DNA of 64,000 nucleotides, taken from Corticium candelabrum. Lineage: Eukaryota; Porifera; Homoscleromorpha; Homosclerophorida; Plakinidae. Position 1 is the first letter of the stretch; the number at the start of each line of letters is the position of its first letter. The notes under the pieces are model-generated. The model made no database searches, had not been told where the DNA came from, and was given only the letters and a program-made list of their open reading frames with translations. Location: the NCBI RefSeq assembly GCF_963422355.1, contig NC_085088.1, positions 5,443,914 to 5,507,913 on the forward strand, read 5' to 3'. The position numbers and the translations under genes were made by a program. Positions 22,248-33,604 of this stretch are shown here, piece by piece.

Positions 22248-23878
22248 ATGGCTGGAGAGCGCAATTCTGTTAGAGCGTATACGCCAGACACGATAAAGCA
22301 AGCAATAGAGTGTGTAGAAGTGCAGGGATTGTCATACCGACAAGCATCAGCAAGAGCTGGTTGTGCCGCCACCACCCTATTCAAACACAAACACCAGAGA
22401 GTCAAGTACACCAGCGTTGGACGTCCTACTGCCCTCACTCCTCTAGAAGAGAAGGTTATTGCTCGATGCATTACAAGCCTTGGAAGTTTTGGCCATCCAC
22501 CAACTCGTGACATGGTTGGCAGTCATCAAAAAATACTTCGATGACTCTGGCATGCAGAAGCCATTTCCTAGTGGCTTCCCAGGCAGGAAATGGTGGAAGA
22601 ATTTTTTCACAAGATGGCCAAGTTTGAGTGAGCGAAAACCAGAGCACTTGACCATTCAGCGTGGAAAAGCAGGATCGACTGAAGTAGTGGATAAATTCTT
22701 TTCCAATCTAGAAAAGATCTTGCAAGAGGAGGGTCTCCTGACTCTACCATACAGTGAATTGGGGAGACGTCTGTGGAACTGTGATGAGACTGGACTATGT
22801 ACATCTGTTACATCAAAAAAAGTAATAGTACGAAAAGGCCAAAAAGATGTCTATAAGATTGACACGGGTTCTGGCCGTGATAACATCACAGTTCTTGCTT
22901 GTGGATCTGCGATAGGAGAACGCGTCTTGCCATATGTTGTCTATAAGGCCAAGACTACAAATCCTAGCTGGATGGAAGGTGGTCCCCACGGTTGCATGTT
23001 CAGTGTCAGCAACTCAGGATGGATGGAAAGCGCTCAGTTCTCTGAATGGTTCATTCAGATGTTTTTACCAGCAACAAAGCTTCTTCGACTGACAGCTCCT
23101 GTTGTTTTACTTCTTGATGGCCATGGCTCTCATGTCACGTTAGAGCTAGGAACAGAAGCTGCAAAACAGAATACTATCATCATTTGTCTACCACCCCATA
23201 CAACACACATCCTTCAACCACTAGATGTCTCTGTTTTCAAATCTGTAAAGCATGTGTGGGCACGACTTTTGAAAGAATTCAAAAGTGAAAAGTTTGAGGC
23301 TGTGGTCTCTAAACGTAGTTTTCCATTCTTGTTGAGTCAGCTGTGGAAAGAGAGCTTTTTTCCTGAGCACTTAGTAAGTGGATTTCGTGCCACTGACATC
23401 CACCCCCTTAACAGAAGCATAATTAGAGAAGATAAGCTAAAGCCATCGGAAGCCTATTCAGGTACATCTATAGAACAAGCCTTGTCAGCTACTCCTGTAA
23501 CAGAACGTGTCACAGGAATTTTTAAGAAACACTTCCAAACAATTCAAGAGACAAAAGCTTATGTGAAAGGAAGTAGATTACAACCAGGCTACTATGGTGA
23601 AGCGCTAACAAGCGAAGCAGCGAGAAATGCAAAAGTCAAAGGCTAAGTCTAAGTCTAAACAGCAAGTCAAGAAAACAGTAGCAAAAAGTCCTCACATTGA
23701 TCAGTCTGAGAGCACATGTCAAGGCTGTGGTGCACACTATGACAAGGACACCAAACAGGAGCAGAAAAATTGGATTGGCTGCGACAAGTGCTGGGGGTGG
23801 TATCATTACCATTGTGCAAACTTGTCAACGTACCCAGACCTTGATCAGTTATGGATGTGTCCGGAATGTAGTCATTGA
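22248..23878 (+). pseudogene. pogo/Tigger-like DDE transposase with PHD finger (frame broken)
   Basis: Three consecutive frames form one protein. Frame 1 (22248 to about 22520) has a psq/CENP-B-type helix-turn-helix: LSYRQASARAGCAATTLFKH, then LTPLEEKVIARCI. Near 22515 the frame shifts by one base into the DDE domain (to 23646). That domain holds WNCDETGL, LLLDGHGSHVT, CLPPHTTHILQPLDVSVF and FRATDIHPLN, the three acidic positions of pogo transposases. Near 23635 a further one-base shift leads into a Lys-rich linker and a PHD zinc finger (CQGCGAHYD, WIGCDKCWGWYHYHC, WMCPECSH), ending at 23878. Either two frameshift mutations or unrecognised short introns separate the parts. PHD-bearing pogo proteins are known in invertebrates. 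It belongs to the outer TA-flanked element. Confidence 0.82.
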
Positions 23879-24511
23879 ATTTAACAAGTAGATTACAAGA
23901 CAGCATGTTGTAGCAGCGGTTCCACAAGATAATAGTAGTGTAGCGAGTTTTGTTACTGCAATGTTGGATGATAGTAAAGCTGTTAGTTTTTGTTCACGCC
24001 AGTGTCTAGGTGAATTCCAGGAGCATGTGGGAATACCTTCAACAATTCATAGCCACAGTTCCTTCCAACTAGTCCGTTTGCGACGTTTCGCAACTTGTAC
24101 TTGAATATCAATACAAATACCATCATGTTAGGCCCTTCAGAGTCTTGATTCTCTCTTTCTCTCTCTATCACATGCCAATCCAGCCCCTAGAGGAAATTGG
24201 AGCCTACGCTCACAGTACAAAGACAAAGAGAGCTAACGATCAATCAGTACAATACAGACTTGATGCTCTGCAATGTTGTAGCGCTGGCTTACTCCACCGC
24301 TGCACGATCGTCAAGAACTCTGCCGTTCCCAATTAGGGCACTTTGCGCAGATATCAATATCTCAACGCGCGTACTTCTAGAAGCTCTACCTAGACAATGG
24401 AAATTTTCTATTCTGCAGTTTTCAGTTCTTGTTTAGCCTAAAAACTAAGCTTCAAGTTCATGCGCTACTCAGTGCACAGCTGCACGGCTTTCAAGTGAAA
24501 CCTGCTGGAGA
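23879..24511. other. Right interior of the outer element
   Basis: About 630 bases after the transposase, no gene. It holds the inverted subterminal motif GTTCCCAATTAGG at 24325-24337. Confidence 0.5.
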
Positions 24512-24555
24512 AGGCGGAAATGAAAGTAGGCGTTCCCAATTAGGCTCCCGTACCC
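24512..24555 (-). repeat. Right terminal inverted repeat of the outer element
   Basis: Inverted partner of 16330-16373, followed by the TA target duplication at 24556-24557. Confidence 0.85.
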
Positions 24556-24565
24556 TACAGTACGT

Positions 24566-26834
24566 CACAGGGAATCCGACAGAAAACTGTAGTGCGTTTT
24601 TTGGGGGGGTTTGGAGTTTCGCAAGATAACCCTTCTAAAAACCCTGTAGGGTTACTGATACAATTACCCTGGAGGGTTTTCAAAACCCCACGAAACCCCT
24701 TTCAAGGTTTTGAAGGGTTTTCGTTATCACTGGTGGTGTAAAAATAGCATATTGATATAATTTTGTATGGAAATGTCCTTAATCCGATTAATTGAATAAG
24801 ATAGATAGAAAATTTGATTAAATCAAGTCCCGCCTTAAATTAAATTGGCAGAGTGTACCCATTTATAGCATGTGGTCTATTAATAAAATAGATATTAAAT
24901 AATTATTTAAATCCTGCCTTTGACATAGCGCGCATTTTCAAGGTAGCATGTGTTACAAGTGTATACATGTACTTGAATCGTTAATTTATTACTATTCAGC
25001 TACTAGACCACAGTACGGTACACTGCAGGCTTAGGTAGGTGATTAAAAATATCTACAAAACTAACGTCCCCGTGGCGATCGAAGGCTACGCGGTTTGCTA
25101 GTCTGCTTTTTCACTTGGTTTCTGATGATTCTCTTGCACAGGTGATGAATCTCTAGCAGCAGCAGCGGTTTCTTCCAGTTGAACCGTCATGAGCGACCTT
25201 TGGTTGAGCACTCAGGATTTTATCGTTTTCTAATAGAGAGCAGTTGTTGTAGCTGCAGTAACGCAGACAAGAAGAGACAGGAGGTACCTGTATTTGTATT
25301 ATCGGATCTTCTCCAAAAGCCTCAATTTCAGCCCCATGCATATTTGTAACAGGAAGAAACTGTCGACATCTTTGAGGTGGGGTAGGCCTCTTCATCGATG
25401 TTTTCACCTACGTACAATACCAACAGGAAATGTGAAGCATCTGAAGTTGTTAGCGACGATCAAAGTTCCTATACGTTTCTGACAGCTAGACCACGTTCAA
25501 CCAAGACCTTACAACAGCGTAATTTCGTAGTTGAAGTCTAGATAAGGCAAGAAAGACCATTGTAGGTGACCATGCAGCAGCTACTGGAGCGTTGGCGTGA
25601 CAAAGTATACCTTTTGGATTAGGGACACGTCTTTGCTTGTCGCTGGACTGTGCTGTTGCAGGTGAAGGCATAGGATGCGTAATCCTCTTGCAGCCGCCGA
25701 AGCTAGACGACCGCTAAAACAGATCGACCGTTGAACTTGAACTGCCGGTTGAGTCCAAGTGCCCGCGTATTTGCTATTTGAACACTGCGTGATGGTGATT
25801 GGCTACAGGCAAGGCTCCCGTTCAGGTGCGATTTTCAAGCTTGATGCCGATTGGTTCGTTTCGAGCCTCCTTGATCCTACTACTGATGTTGCAATACCGG
25901 TCACATCTTGTCAGTCTGCGGGTGGGAGCTGTTTATTCTCTAAATCATTCTAATTGCTAGTCTACTGCCCGCTAAGTATGAAAGTAAACAATAGCATCGT
26001 TTGGTAGGCGTGATCTTGGACCACGAGTACACACAGGGTGGTAAATTGGCATGACTAACAAAACATTTCAAACTTTTTTGTCTTCAGTCCTGAAAGGTTA
26101 GAGAAAGAGAAAGAAATAGAGAAGTGCAGGTCTCTCTAGGCTGTAAAATTATGAGTTTTACTGAATAGTTTACAATTTACAAGTATGTAGTGAGGTGCCT
26201 CGGAATTCTAACACCTTGCTCGTGCCCACCGTGCTGTTCGATTTCTCTCTCACATTTTGTAGCAAGACCAATAAGCTGTAGCCCAAGTTAATTTGTGCGC
26301 TGTTCATGAAGTCAGAGCTGCAAGAATTTTCTTGAGAAACATTCTCGAAATTAGCATCTGTCTACAACATTGACGAATTGCTAACTTGCATTAGATTGTT
26401 CTGCTGCCGTCATTGGAATGATCTTCACCAAGTCCTAGATCAGCAATTACTGCTGCGACTAGACAACAATTGTATGTACCGGTAACTTGCAATTGGCAAT
26501 GGTAAATGGTTTGCTAGGGTTATGCAAGGGATCTGGGATGTTTCAGGGTTTTGAAGGGTTACGGTGGGTAGTGGACTGCACTACGAACTCGTGCCGTAGT
26601 TAAGTTGATAGCGTTAGATCTGCCTGTTTCTCTGTTGTAGATGAGTTTACAGATGGAGAGGGTCACGATGTACGCTGCAAAATGCTGACAGCGCTTCTTG
26701 CAACCGAAATGTGAGGCAGAAGGCGTGGTTCAAGAGGTGTGGAGTTTCAAGCCTGTGGTTATACGTAGGCACGCCCTAGAAAACCCCACAAGACACCTAT
26801 AAATTTGACAGGGTTTTCTGACGGATTCCCTGTG
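24566..26834. mobile_element. Unclassified 2.27 kb element with CACAGGG inverted ends
   Basis: The ends are 22-base inverted repeats with one mismatch: CACAGGGAATCCGACAGAAA at 24566 and the partner ending GGATTCCCTGTG at 26834. I find no clear target duplication. The interior is rich in GGGTTTT and ACCCT motifs near both ends; GGTTTTGAAGGGTT recurs at about 24705 and 26549. No convincing coding region is present, so it looks non-autonomous. It starts eight bases after the TA flank of the outer pogo-like element. Confidence 0.6.
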
Positions 26835-27082
26835 CATAAAAAGTCCGTTCCAACAATAGGTGCAGTGTGGGAAAATTACCAGATCTTGGTATCCCGAGCA
26901 CTTACAAACAAGGAAAGGACACCTCCGGAACGCACGTGAGGAGGTGGAGACACTGGTGCATTCTAGTAGCAGTCAGAACGAGCAGCTTCCGGAATATTAC
27001 ATATGTAGATTCCAGCCAAGTCTGACATTGCCCATCCCATTCTAGCTAAAGAGTAGAGTAATCACCTTAATAATTGCATTTC
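26835..27082. other. Short spacer
   Basis: No feature recognised. Confidence 0.3.
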
Positions 27083-28335
27083 TTAGAAGACATTAGACAG
27101 CCAATTATTTATTTTAGTTCTCCATGACGTCTCCAGGGTAAACCAGTGATTACATGTCTCTATGAACCAAGCAGTGGCAAGATAGGCACTGCTCCTGTTC
27201 TCCTCTTTCACAAGATAGCAGACCCGAACTAACAGAGTTGCTGAAAAAAACATTAGAGCACCGGACACTTCATTTGAATGGGAGCAGGCTCACAGTGCTA
27301 TAACTCATGTTGTTGGCCGATACCACATTATCTGGTAGAGTGATCACTTGCCCATTCACGAGTGCAGATATAAGATTCTTAATAACATGTGGCACATCGG
27401 CAAGGAAGGAGAGCCATTGTTCTGGGCTTTGAGGGTGAGGAATTTTGTTCACAGTCTGCTTGCAGTGTTTGCCAGTCAATAGATTGAAGCTCCTCCACAT
27501 GGGTTTGTTGGCTCTCCCCGTATCACTGGCTATGGCAATAACATGAAGGTCAATCACTGCTGCTCTCTTGATCACATCAAGCACAAGTGGCCTAATGACA
27601 GTCCATCAGTAGAATTGCCAGTGAAATAGAAGGCAACTGTTTGTTTCTACCGTAAGGTCACTCCTACTAGCATGAAAACTAGACCATGTCTAGCATAGCC
27701 AGTATGGTCAGTACATGATACATTACCCATTACCTGACCACTGCTTGCATCACACTCAATGGTGGGAGTTATTGCCATTTCATCCAGGGTTAGGGAGCAA
27801 ACTCGCTCTTCCTATCCAAGCTCACTAACCTTCAATACTTGGTAGTCAAAAACTTGACTGAGAATGCCAGGCATAAATGTCACACATTCCATTCATCTCT
27901 GAAGTGTCCGAACAGATGGTAGAGGATGAAGTTGCTGCAACAGAAGGTTATACTCTAAAGCTCCACAAGAAAATCGTAGCCGCAATACCTTCTTTACAGT
28001 GGATGCTGTCCAGGTAATTCCACGCACCCTCTTCTAGAAAGAGAGCGCATTTGATCCTGGCCAAAAACAGTTTCCTGATGGTTGCTTCTTGCTTCATATT
28101 CCGGTGCAACAAAAGCCTTCTTCTCTTACTGTGTCTTGTGTAGCTCTCACTTCAATTCATTGATCTTGCACTTCGAATTCCTGACTTCTGATTGGAGAGA
28201 TTCATCACCGGAAGGATCGGTGGACGTCATTGCTTCACTACTGCCCTCCTGTCTTCATCTAGCGCTTGTTCAAGATCAGCTGCAAAAACAAGCTACGCGT
28301 TACAAGTCTGAAATATGAATTTGAAGGTATTAGTC
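27083..28335 (-). pseudogene. P-element/THAP9-like transposase relic (core)
   Basis: Minus-strand fragments in order match P-element-type transposases. FGQDQM lies near 28050, then WTASTVKKVLRLRF and LPSVRTLQR with a TGA next to it, followed by MECVTFMPGIL. CSLTLDEMAITPTIE (27770 region) is the first acidic motif. It continues HTGYARHGLVFMLVG with a TAG. After a frameshift near 27580 comes ASDTGRANKPMWRSF, HPQSPEQWLSFLADVPHVIKN, and LATAWFIETCNHWF near 27160. Several stops and frameshifts make it dead. The THAP zinc finger that normally begins such proteins is found upstream at 30150-30395, separated by a Tc1/mariner insertion at 28342-29312. Confidence 0.75.
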
Positions 28336-28341
28336 TATTTA

Positions 28342-29312
28342 CAGTCCGCGTCAAAACTGTTTGACACATTTACGCTTGGAGGCGTAGCCATGGGTAGCTT
28401 GAGCAGAAACACATCCGTTTTCACGTGACGTACGTTTTCTAGATAGAAAAAAACTACTGTGTATGTTCGTCGGTTCGTTAGAATTTTTGGAAACACACAA
28501 GGGCGCGTCAGTATCTTGTGTCCTCCTTTTATTTTTTGATAGCATTTCCCCCGCTAGCTACACAAAGGAGCATTCGGCTACACATGCGTTCGATGTACGG
28601 CAACAGATCACAAAGCGTGAGCAACTGCCACTCCGCCTGGATTGCGTCTTCAAGTTCATGAACGTTTTGAAGCGTACGAACCTCAACACGCAGCTTGATG
28701 ACCGCCCAGAGGTTTTCTATTGGTGCAAGATCTGGTGAGTTAGAAGGCCAATCAAGACCGTGATGCGCCCAGAATCTCGTTTTTAGCTTCACTAGCGGAA
28801 TTTTCTTAGGACTAGTGCAGCGATAGCCTGCGTCATGAAGTTCTCTTCTGCTGGTGGAAGAAATGACGACAAGTCCTGCCTGCACTGTTTGCTGATGGGC
28901 AAGTTTGTTTGCTGATTTCGTTGTTCCTTGTATGCGTCATGTTCAGTAGGCTGTTCGATGGTTTCAGGTAGGTTTTTGTCCTCCTCGGGAAGCTCTACGT
29001 TCTCCAGCGTCCAATCTTTTGAGAGTTCAGCAAACATTAGAGCGAGAAACACGTAAAAGTTGGGAGATCATAGATGGCTTCTTGGTACCAGAGCGGTATA
29101 GTAACAGAATATCGCGGCGTTGTCTTTCACGAATCATTTGACGATGGAAAGTTTTCTAAGTAGATGCGCAGACTATGGAATAGCTTTTGTGACTCCTTTT
29201 CAGCTGTTTGAGAAACATTTGGCGCTGGCTTCTTATTACATAGCAAAACAGAAGACTTTCCAAAAATAGTACAACTAAACCGGAACTGTGTCAATAGTTT
29301 TGACGCGGACTG
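28342..29312 (-). mobile_element. Tc1/mariner deletion derivative
   Basis: A 971-base element with inverted ends CAGTCCGCGTCAAAACT at 28342 and its partner ending at 29312. Each is flanked by TA (28340-28341, 29313-29314). The ends continue to match through GACACA with one or two mismatches. It holds both extremities of a Tc1-like transposase but lacks the middle catalytic portion. Confidence 0.88.
28529..29040 (-). pseudogene. Tc1-like transposase remnant
   Basis: On the minus strand the helix-turn-helix part (LLRVSRSNVC..., GYRCTSPKKIPLVKL) runs almost straight into the C-terminal DWPSNSPDLAPIENLWAVIK motif, which contains the last catalytic Glu. The region with the first two Asp residues is missing. 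Stops occur in the N-terminal part. The element could have moved only with a transposase supplied elsewhere. Confidence 0.82.
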
Positions 29313-29314
29313 TA

Positions 29315-30149
29315 CATCAAGTTGTTAGTCATTAGTGTAGCAATTACCAAGTTCAAACTTTGACTCTTCCTGTTAAGTACATGTACCCAAAATAGTACCT
29401 GTGGTCATAACAGGCAATACAATTATTTCTGTGTTTCTTATTTCAGTTTCAAAAATTCCAAAAATTGCAGGTATTTCCTGTTTGCACACAGTTGTGCCAA
29501 GATGCCTGGCACTTCAGATGAAGGCACAAGAATATATTGTGAATATTTACATGAGACCATGTGTGCCTTCACGTCAAAAATCCAACACAATAAGAGGGAT
29601 TTCGATTCCTGTCAACAAGTCTGAATGACATAGGCTGTTCTTCCTCAATAATATCCTGACAAATCTCATCGGAATAGACCATATGACACAAGGGTTTGGA
29701 CATACCTAGGTTGATGTGACTGGTGCTAGTCCACATACATGCAGATAAGGTAGTGCTTTGAAATGATTGATAGACCAAGCATTTCACAACATCTGTTAAA
29801 TTTTTTGCGCATGATGTGATGATGGAGATCACGCATGTGATCTTTTTCTTTCCTTTCTGGGGCAAAAGTGGTTAAGTGGCTAACTGAGAAACACAGAAGT
29901 AATTTTGTAGGGTCTAAGCAAATTTAAACCTCCAGAATTTGCAACAGAATTGACTTGATAACTCAGTGCTATTGTGTTATTGCAGGCACTTACTGAGCAA
30001 TAGGGTAACACTTACATTCACAAGATGATAGTTGGCTATGTTCAACGAATGCACAATAGGTGTGATCAGATGGAGCTGGGTTTGACGGAGCACCTATTTC
30101 AGTCGGAGGCTTTCTCCGAGCAGGAACTCTTTGGCGAGGAAGCATTGTA
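29315..30149. other. Interior of the P-like relic, unresolved
   Basis: About 830 bases between the mariner insertion and the THAP remnant. A minus frame at 29569-29865 shows no recognisable domain. Confidence 0.35.
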
Positions 30150-30395
30150 GGCACAGCGTTGTGCTTCAGTTTCCTCTTCCCTTCAAACTAAGACACATCA
30201 AAGTGGACCTTAAAGCAGAACACAGGTATGTTATTAGACATCCATGATCCTGAAACCCAAAGCCATATAGAACAGATAGAGGGCACGGAGGTAAGTAAGC
30301 AATAATACATACCAATGTGCCTTAGTGCCTCATCCACCTTCAACGACCAACACCATAGTGACGACAGCTTAGTTGAAGCAGCATGGCTCCACAAC
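30150..30395 (-). pseudogene. THAP zinc-finger remnant
   Basis: The minus strand shows a spliced THAP domain. An exon ending near 30314 before GTATGT is followed by a second exon, SWMSNNIPVFCFKVHFDVS, then a TAG where the last zinc-binding Cys should be. The hallmark FEGKRKLKHNAVPTML comes next (THAP domains end in ...AVPT.F). It ends at a GTAAGT donor near 30015. It is probably the DNA-binding start of the P-like transposase relic to its left. Confidence 0.65.
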
Positions 30396-30611
30396 CCTGT
30401 ACTTGACTATCAAACACGTGTACGCCGTCTAGCCTAATTCTAACCAAACACCAAGAGCTTTCATGATACGTACAGGCCTACCTACATATATCTACAACAG
30501 TTTTGTTGTGACAGCAACTTTCGTAAAGGGATCGAACCACGCGTTATTATGACTGATCTAGAATTGCCTAGATAATAATATCAACTAAACAACCCAGATA
30601 AACGTACTCAC

Positions 30612-31645
30612 CTTGTTGTCCGAACAGCTTCGATACAAGATGTACGGGTTGGTTGTAGTGGTCTCGATGAAGTTGAAGAGAAGAACTATAGGCCAACAGT
30701 AGACCTTCCTCAAGACCGCGTATAAGTTGTTCATCTGGTCGAAGAGGTCGACACCTCCCATGAGCTTGTAGTCTGGAATTCAGCCTCCAGCCTTCCTCGG
30801 TGACATTTTCGTGGGAGCCAACGTAAGCATTAAAATCAACAACGTAGGCAGCTCCCGGGGGGAAGTTTGGGTCTCATGATGCTAGGACCCATAGCTTGAA
30901 CCCCCATTTGATGGGTTTCTTAGGCATGTGCTGTTTCATGCCAGTTCTACCTGTGAAGAAATACATTAGATCAAACCAAACACAACAACCAAGTGCCAAC
31001 AGATTACCTTTAAACCGGACCATTCGTTCATCTATACAAACATTCTGCCCCGGATGATAGAGCTGGCGGCAGGCGTGTTCATCTGAAATTGTAATTGCAA
31101 TGTCTCCATCTGCATTAATGTAAAACTTTCACTATACTTGCGTGGTTAAGGACATGACGAATTTTAAATAGTCTGTCCTCAAAAACGCTTGAATTGTCCT
31201 GTTGCTGGTCTGTAGGCGGTTGTAGTGGTCTGGCCGCTGGTACTTGTGGTGCAGCTAGTACATGTACTGGTACTGGTTGTGGTTGTTGTGATGGTGGCGG
31301 AGGTGGTGGTGCTGCTGCTTGTACAGCTGCAGCCAGACGAGGTTGGTTCTGAGCCTGTCTATGTGGGATAAATGTGTTTATCTATTTACAAGATCCATCA
31401 AACTTTTCAGACAGAAAGCTTGCCTACTGACATACCTTGAATGCTTTCATGGCAGCATTAAACCGCCGGCAAGACGTTACAGATTTGTAATATATGTATC
31501 CAAGAAACCGTTTGTTGGACCAGTAGTCTGTAATAGCTGGCAACCGAACAATTCCCATGCCCAAGAGGAAGCCAAACATGGTCTCCAGCTCTTTTGGGTA
31601 GGTGTCGTGCTGCCACTGGCAGTTCTGAAACTGATATCGCACCAA
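30612..31645 (-). pseudogene. piggyBac transposase relic, minus copy
   Basis: The exons read on the minus strand. 31645-31435: ELETMFGFLLGMGIVRLP, ending AFK before GTATGT. About 31353-31135: a Gln/Pro-rich linker ending EDRLFKIRHVLNHA. About 31108-31008: HPGQNVCIDERMVRFK, the first catalytic Asp. About 30948-30612: GRTGMKQHMPKKPIKWGFK, then a TGA after WVLAS, then AAYVVDFNAYVGSHE. That exon fuses directly to DYKLMGGVDLFDQMNN, which carries the third catalytic Asp, so the DNYYTS region with the second Asp has been deleted. Intron positions match the copy at 54036-55812. Acidic sequence further upstream may be its N-terminus. Confidence 0.82.
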
Positions 31646-31879
31646 GAACTATACCCGGACCCATTAATTAAGTATAGTACTATATCATATATCTATGTTA
31701 ATCTAATCTATTTAAACTGTCTACACAGTTAATTTTTTGTTCTACACACTACAGTGAAGTTTATACATCTAGCTATTTATCGATATTTACAACTTGTGCA
31801 TGGCTAGAGGGTCTTGTCACCGAATATGTACAAGAGTGCCCAGCCTTTGCATTTCAAGTATCACGTGTTTGGCAACATT

Positions 31880-32400
31880 GACAACTACTTATCACAAGAG
31901 AAATTCGTACTTAAACAGTCACGTAAACACAACGGCTTACCAGCAGATACACTCGAACATGACATGTCGACTGGACAAGCAGCCGCACAATCAAAGTCAG
32001 AGACTTGTTTGTTTTTTACTGGATTATCTTTATCCGATGATGAAAGTTTACTGACATGCTTTAACTCTTTTCCTTCTTCACCATCAGTCTTGAAGGAAGG
32101 AGTGCTTTGCGCGTTGATGACAGCAGTTGTTGTCGAGATTACTTGCACTGTTTCTCTTTCCCCTCTCCTCCATTTGTGTTTCATCTTTTGTAGATGCAAC
32201 TTCATCTTCTTTCTGCTCTTGTTCTTCTTGTTGCGTCATCTGCTTTTCATCTTTTCGTAACGATTCTGCTTGTTGTTCTTCGTTTGGCACTGGTATTTCA
32301 TCTTTTTGTTCTTCCTTCTGCACATTCATCTCATTTTCACGTTCTTCAAGCGAGTTCCGCTTCTCTAATTTCATCTTGTTGACATTTTCTTTCATTTCTT
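31880..32400 (-). pseudogene. Acidic/Glu-rich N-terminal segment, possibly of the piggyBac relic
   Basis: Minus-strand frames rich in Glu, Lys and Gln (such as EEQQAESLRKDEKQMTQQEE) lie directly upstream of the piggyBac exons. Acidic N-termini are usual for piggyBac transposases. The frames change and no start is certain. Low-complexity coding-like sequence could also mislead here. Confidence 0.35.
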
Positions 32401-32402
32401 GA

Positions 32403-33281
32403 TTGTTCTGTTTCTTGTCTATCTAGTTCTCTAGAATTCTCTCTCTCATTCTCTTCACTCACTTCGGGCGACACAATTTCGTCTTCTCGACCCGTATTTT
32501 CTGTTTGCACTGGATTCTAAACACGAAAACGTGAGAAACTCAACGTTATTTACATAATTGATAGTCCGTAACAGCAAACTAACCGAACAGTCATAGAATT
32601 GTTGCACGGCTGTCGGTTCTCGAGTCCGACCATTTGTGTCACAAACAACGCACTTTAGACATTATCTTCAGTCTCAGCGACAAGTGACGAAAACAAACGA
32701 CCATTGTGAATAAACATAGAAGAAACGCACGCGCCTTTAGTCAGCCAATCACGTTGCTACAATCAGACACAATTACTTTGATGTTTTGTTAATTTAAGTA
32801 TCAAAGGCTTGGAATTGTATTACATTTTTTTTCTTGGTGACTTCAGCTCAACTGCTTACGGTCTGCTCTAAAAATTTACTTTCAAGATTTAAAGCTGCGA
32901 TTGAAATACAATAGATCAGGAGCAAACGCTTGCGTTTAAACACAAATACAAAAGCCTTAATTTGTACATGTACATATACAATGTATATGTTATCTTATAG
33001 TTAAACATTAGTTACTAATTGACTAACTATAACTATTAGGAACCCATGCACCGAAATGCTCCAACTGCTAAAACGTTAGATTAAATCTAAATAATTTATG
33101 TGTATATTAATTTACTAGCACATTTTTATATAAATATAAATCAATTAATATAAAATTTTGGTGTCACTCTGTCTTTATCTAGAGTGGCTAAGTACGCCCC
33201 AAAACGTGGGCAATCCCTACATACAGGCACTACCGTACCCTGTGATAGGCCTTGCATTCAAAATTAATTACACGTTGATTG
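32403..33281. other. Region without recognised features
   Basis: About 880 AT-rich bases between the piggyBac relic and the gypsy relic. No gene is seen. Confidence 0.4.
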
Positions 33282-33604
33282 TCAGCGCCTGTCCCAATAT
33301 AGGAACCCACCCCGTGACGTATTTATTTTTTTCTGAGTGTAAACTGTGTACGTACATGTACTGTTCACTGCGTTCCTGATGTGTAACTGGTGATACAATC
33401 GTTTGTATGATCTCAAACTTCCATCTTTACTCCTAGATCTAGGTGGCGTACGTTGGTGTTCCAGCCGATAGATGACTTCAGCTAATACCTGGACTTGTCT
33501 CTGCAGCATTGCCATCTCGTCTAACTTCCAATATGCTTCAAATTCTACTGCATTTACAGAGTAAGGAGTCATTACTTCGTCCAGAGTTTCTGTACCATCT
33601 ACCT

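Larger units (their letters stand above)
16330..24555 (+). mobile_element. Outer pogo-like (Tc1/mariner superfamily) transposon, interrupted
   Basis: The left end at 16330 begins GGGTAAGGGCGCCTAATTG. The right end at 24555 is its inverted partner, beginning GGGTACGGGAGCCTAATTG on the minus strand. Similarity extends over about 44 bases with a short divergent patch. Both ends are flanked by TA (16328-16329 and 24556-24557), the target duplication of Tc1/mariner/pogo elements. It encodes a pogo-type transposase at 22248-23878. The inner element at 16464-21487 with its 8-base duplication splits the left end; without it the element is about 3.2 kb. A CCTAATTGGGAAC motif recurs in inverted form at about 21580 and 24326, some 215-220 bases from each end of the uninterrupted element. 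Confidence 0.85.

Noticed and set aside
28463..28738. Plus-strand frame over the mariner element
   Set aside because: Opposite strand of the Tc1-like C-terminal motif DWPSNSPDLAPIENLW, which is clearly on the minus strand.
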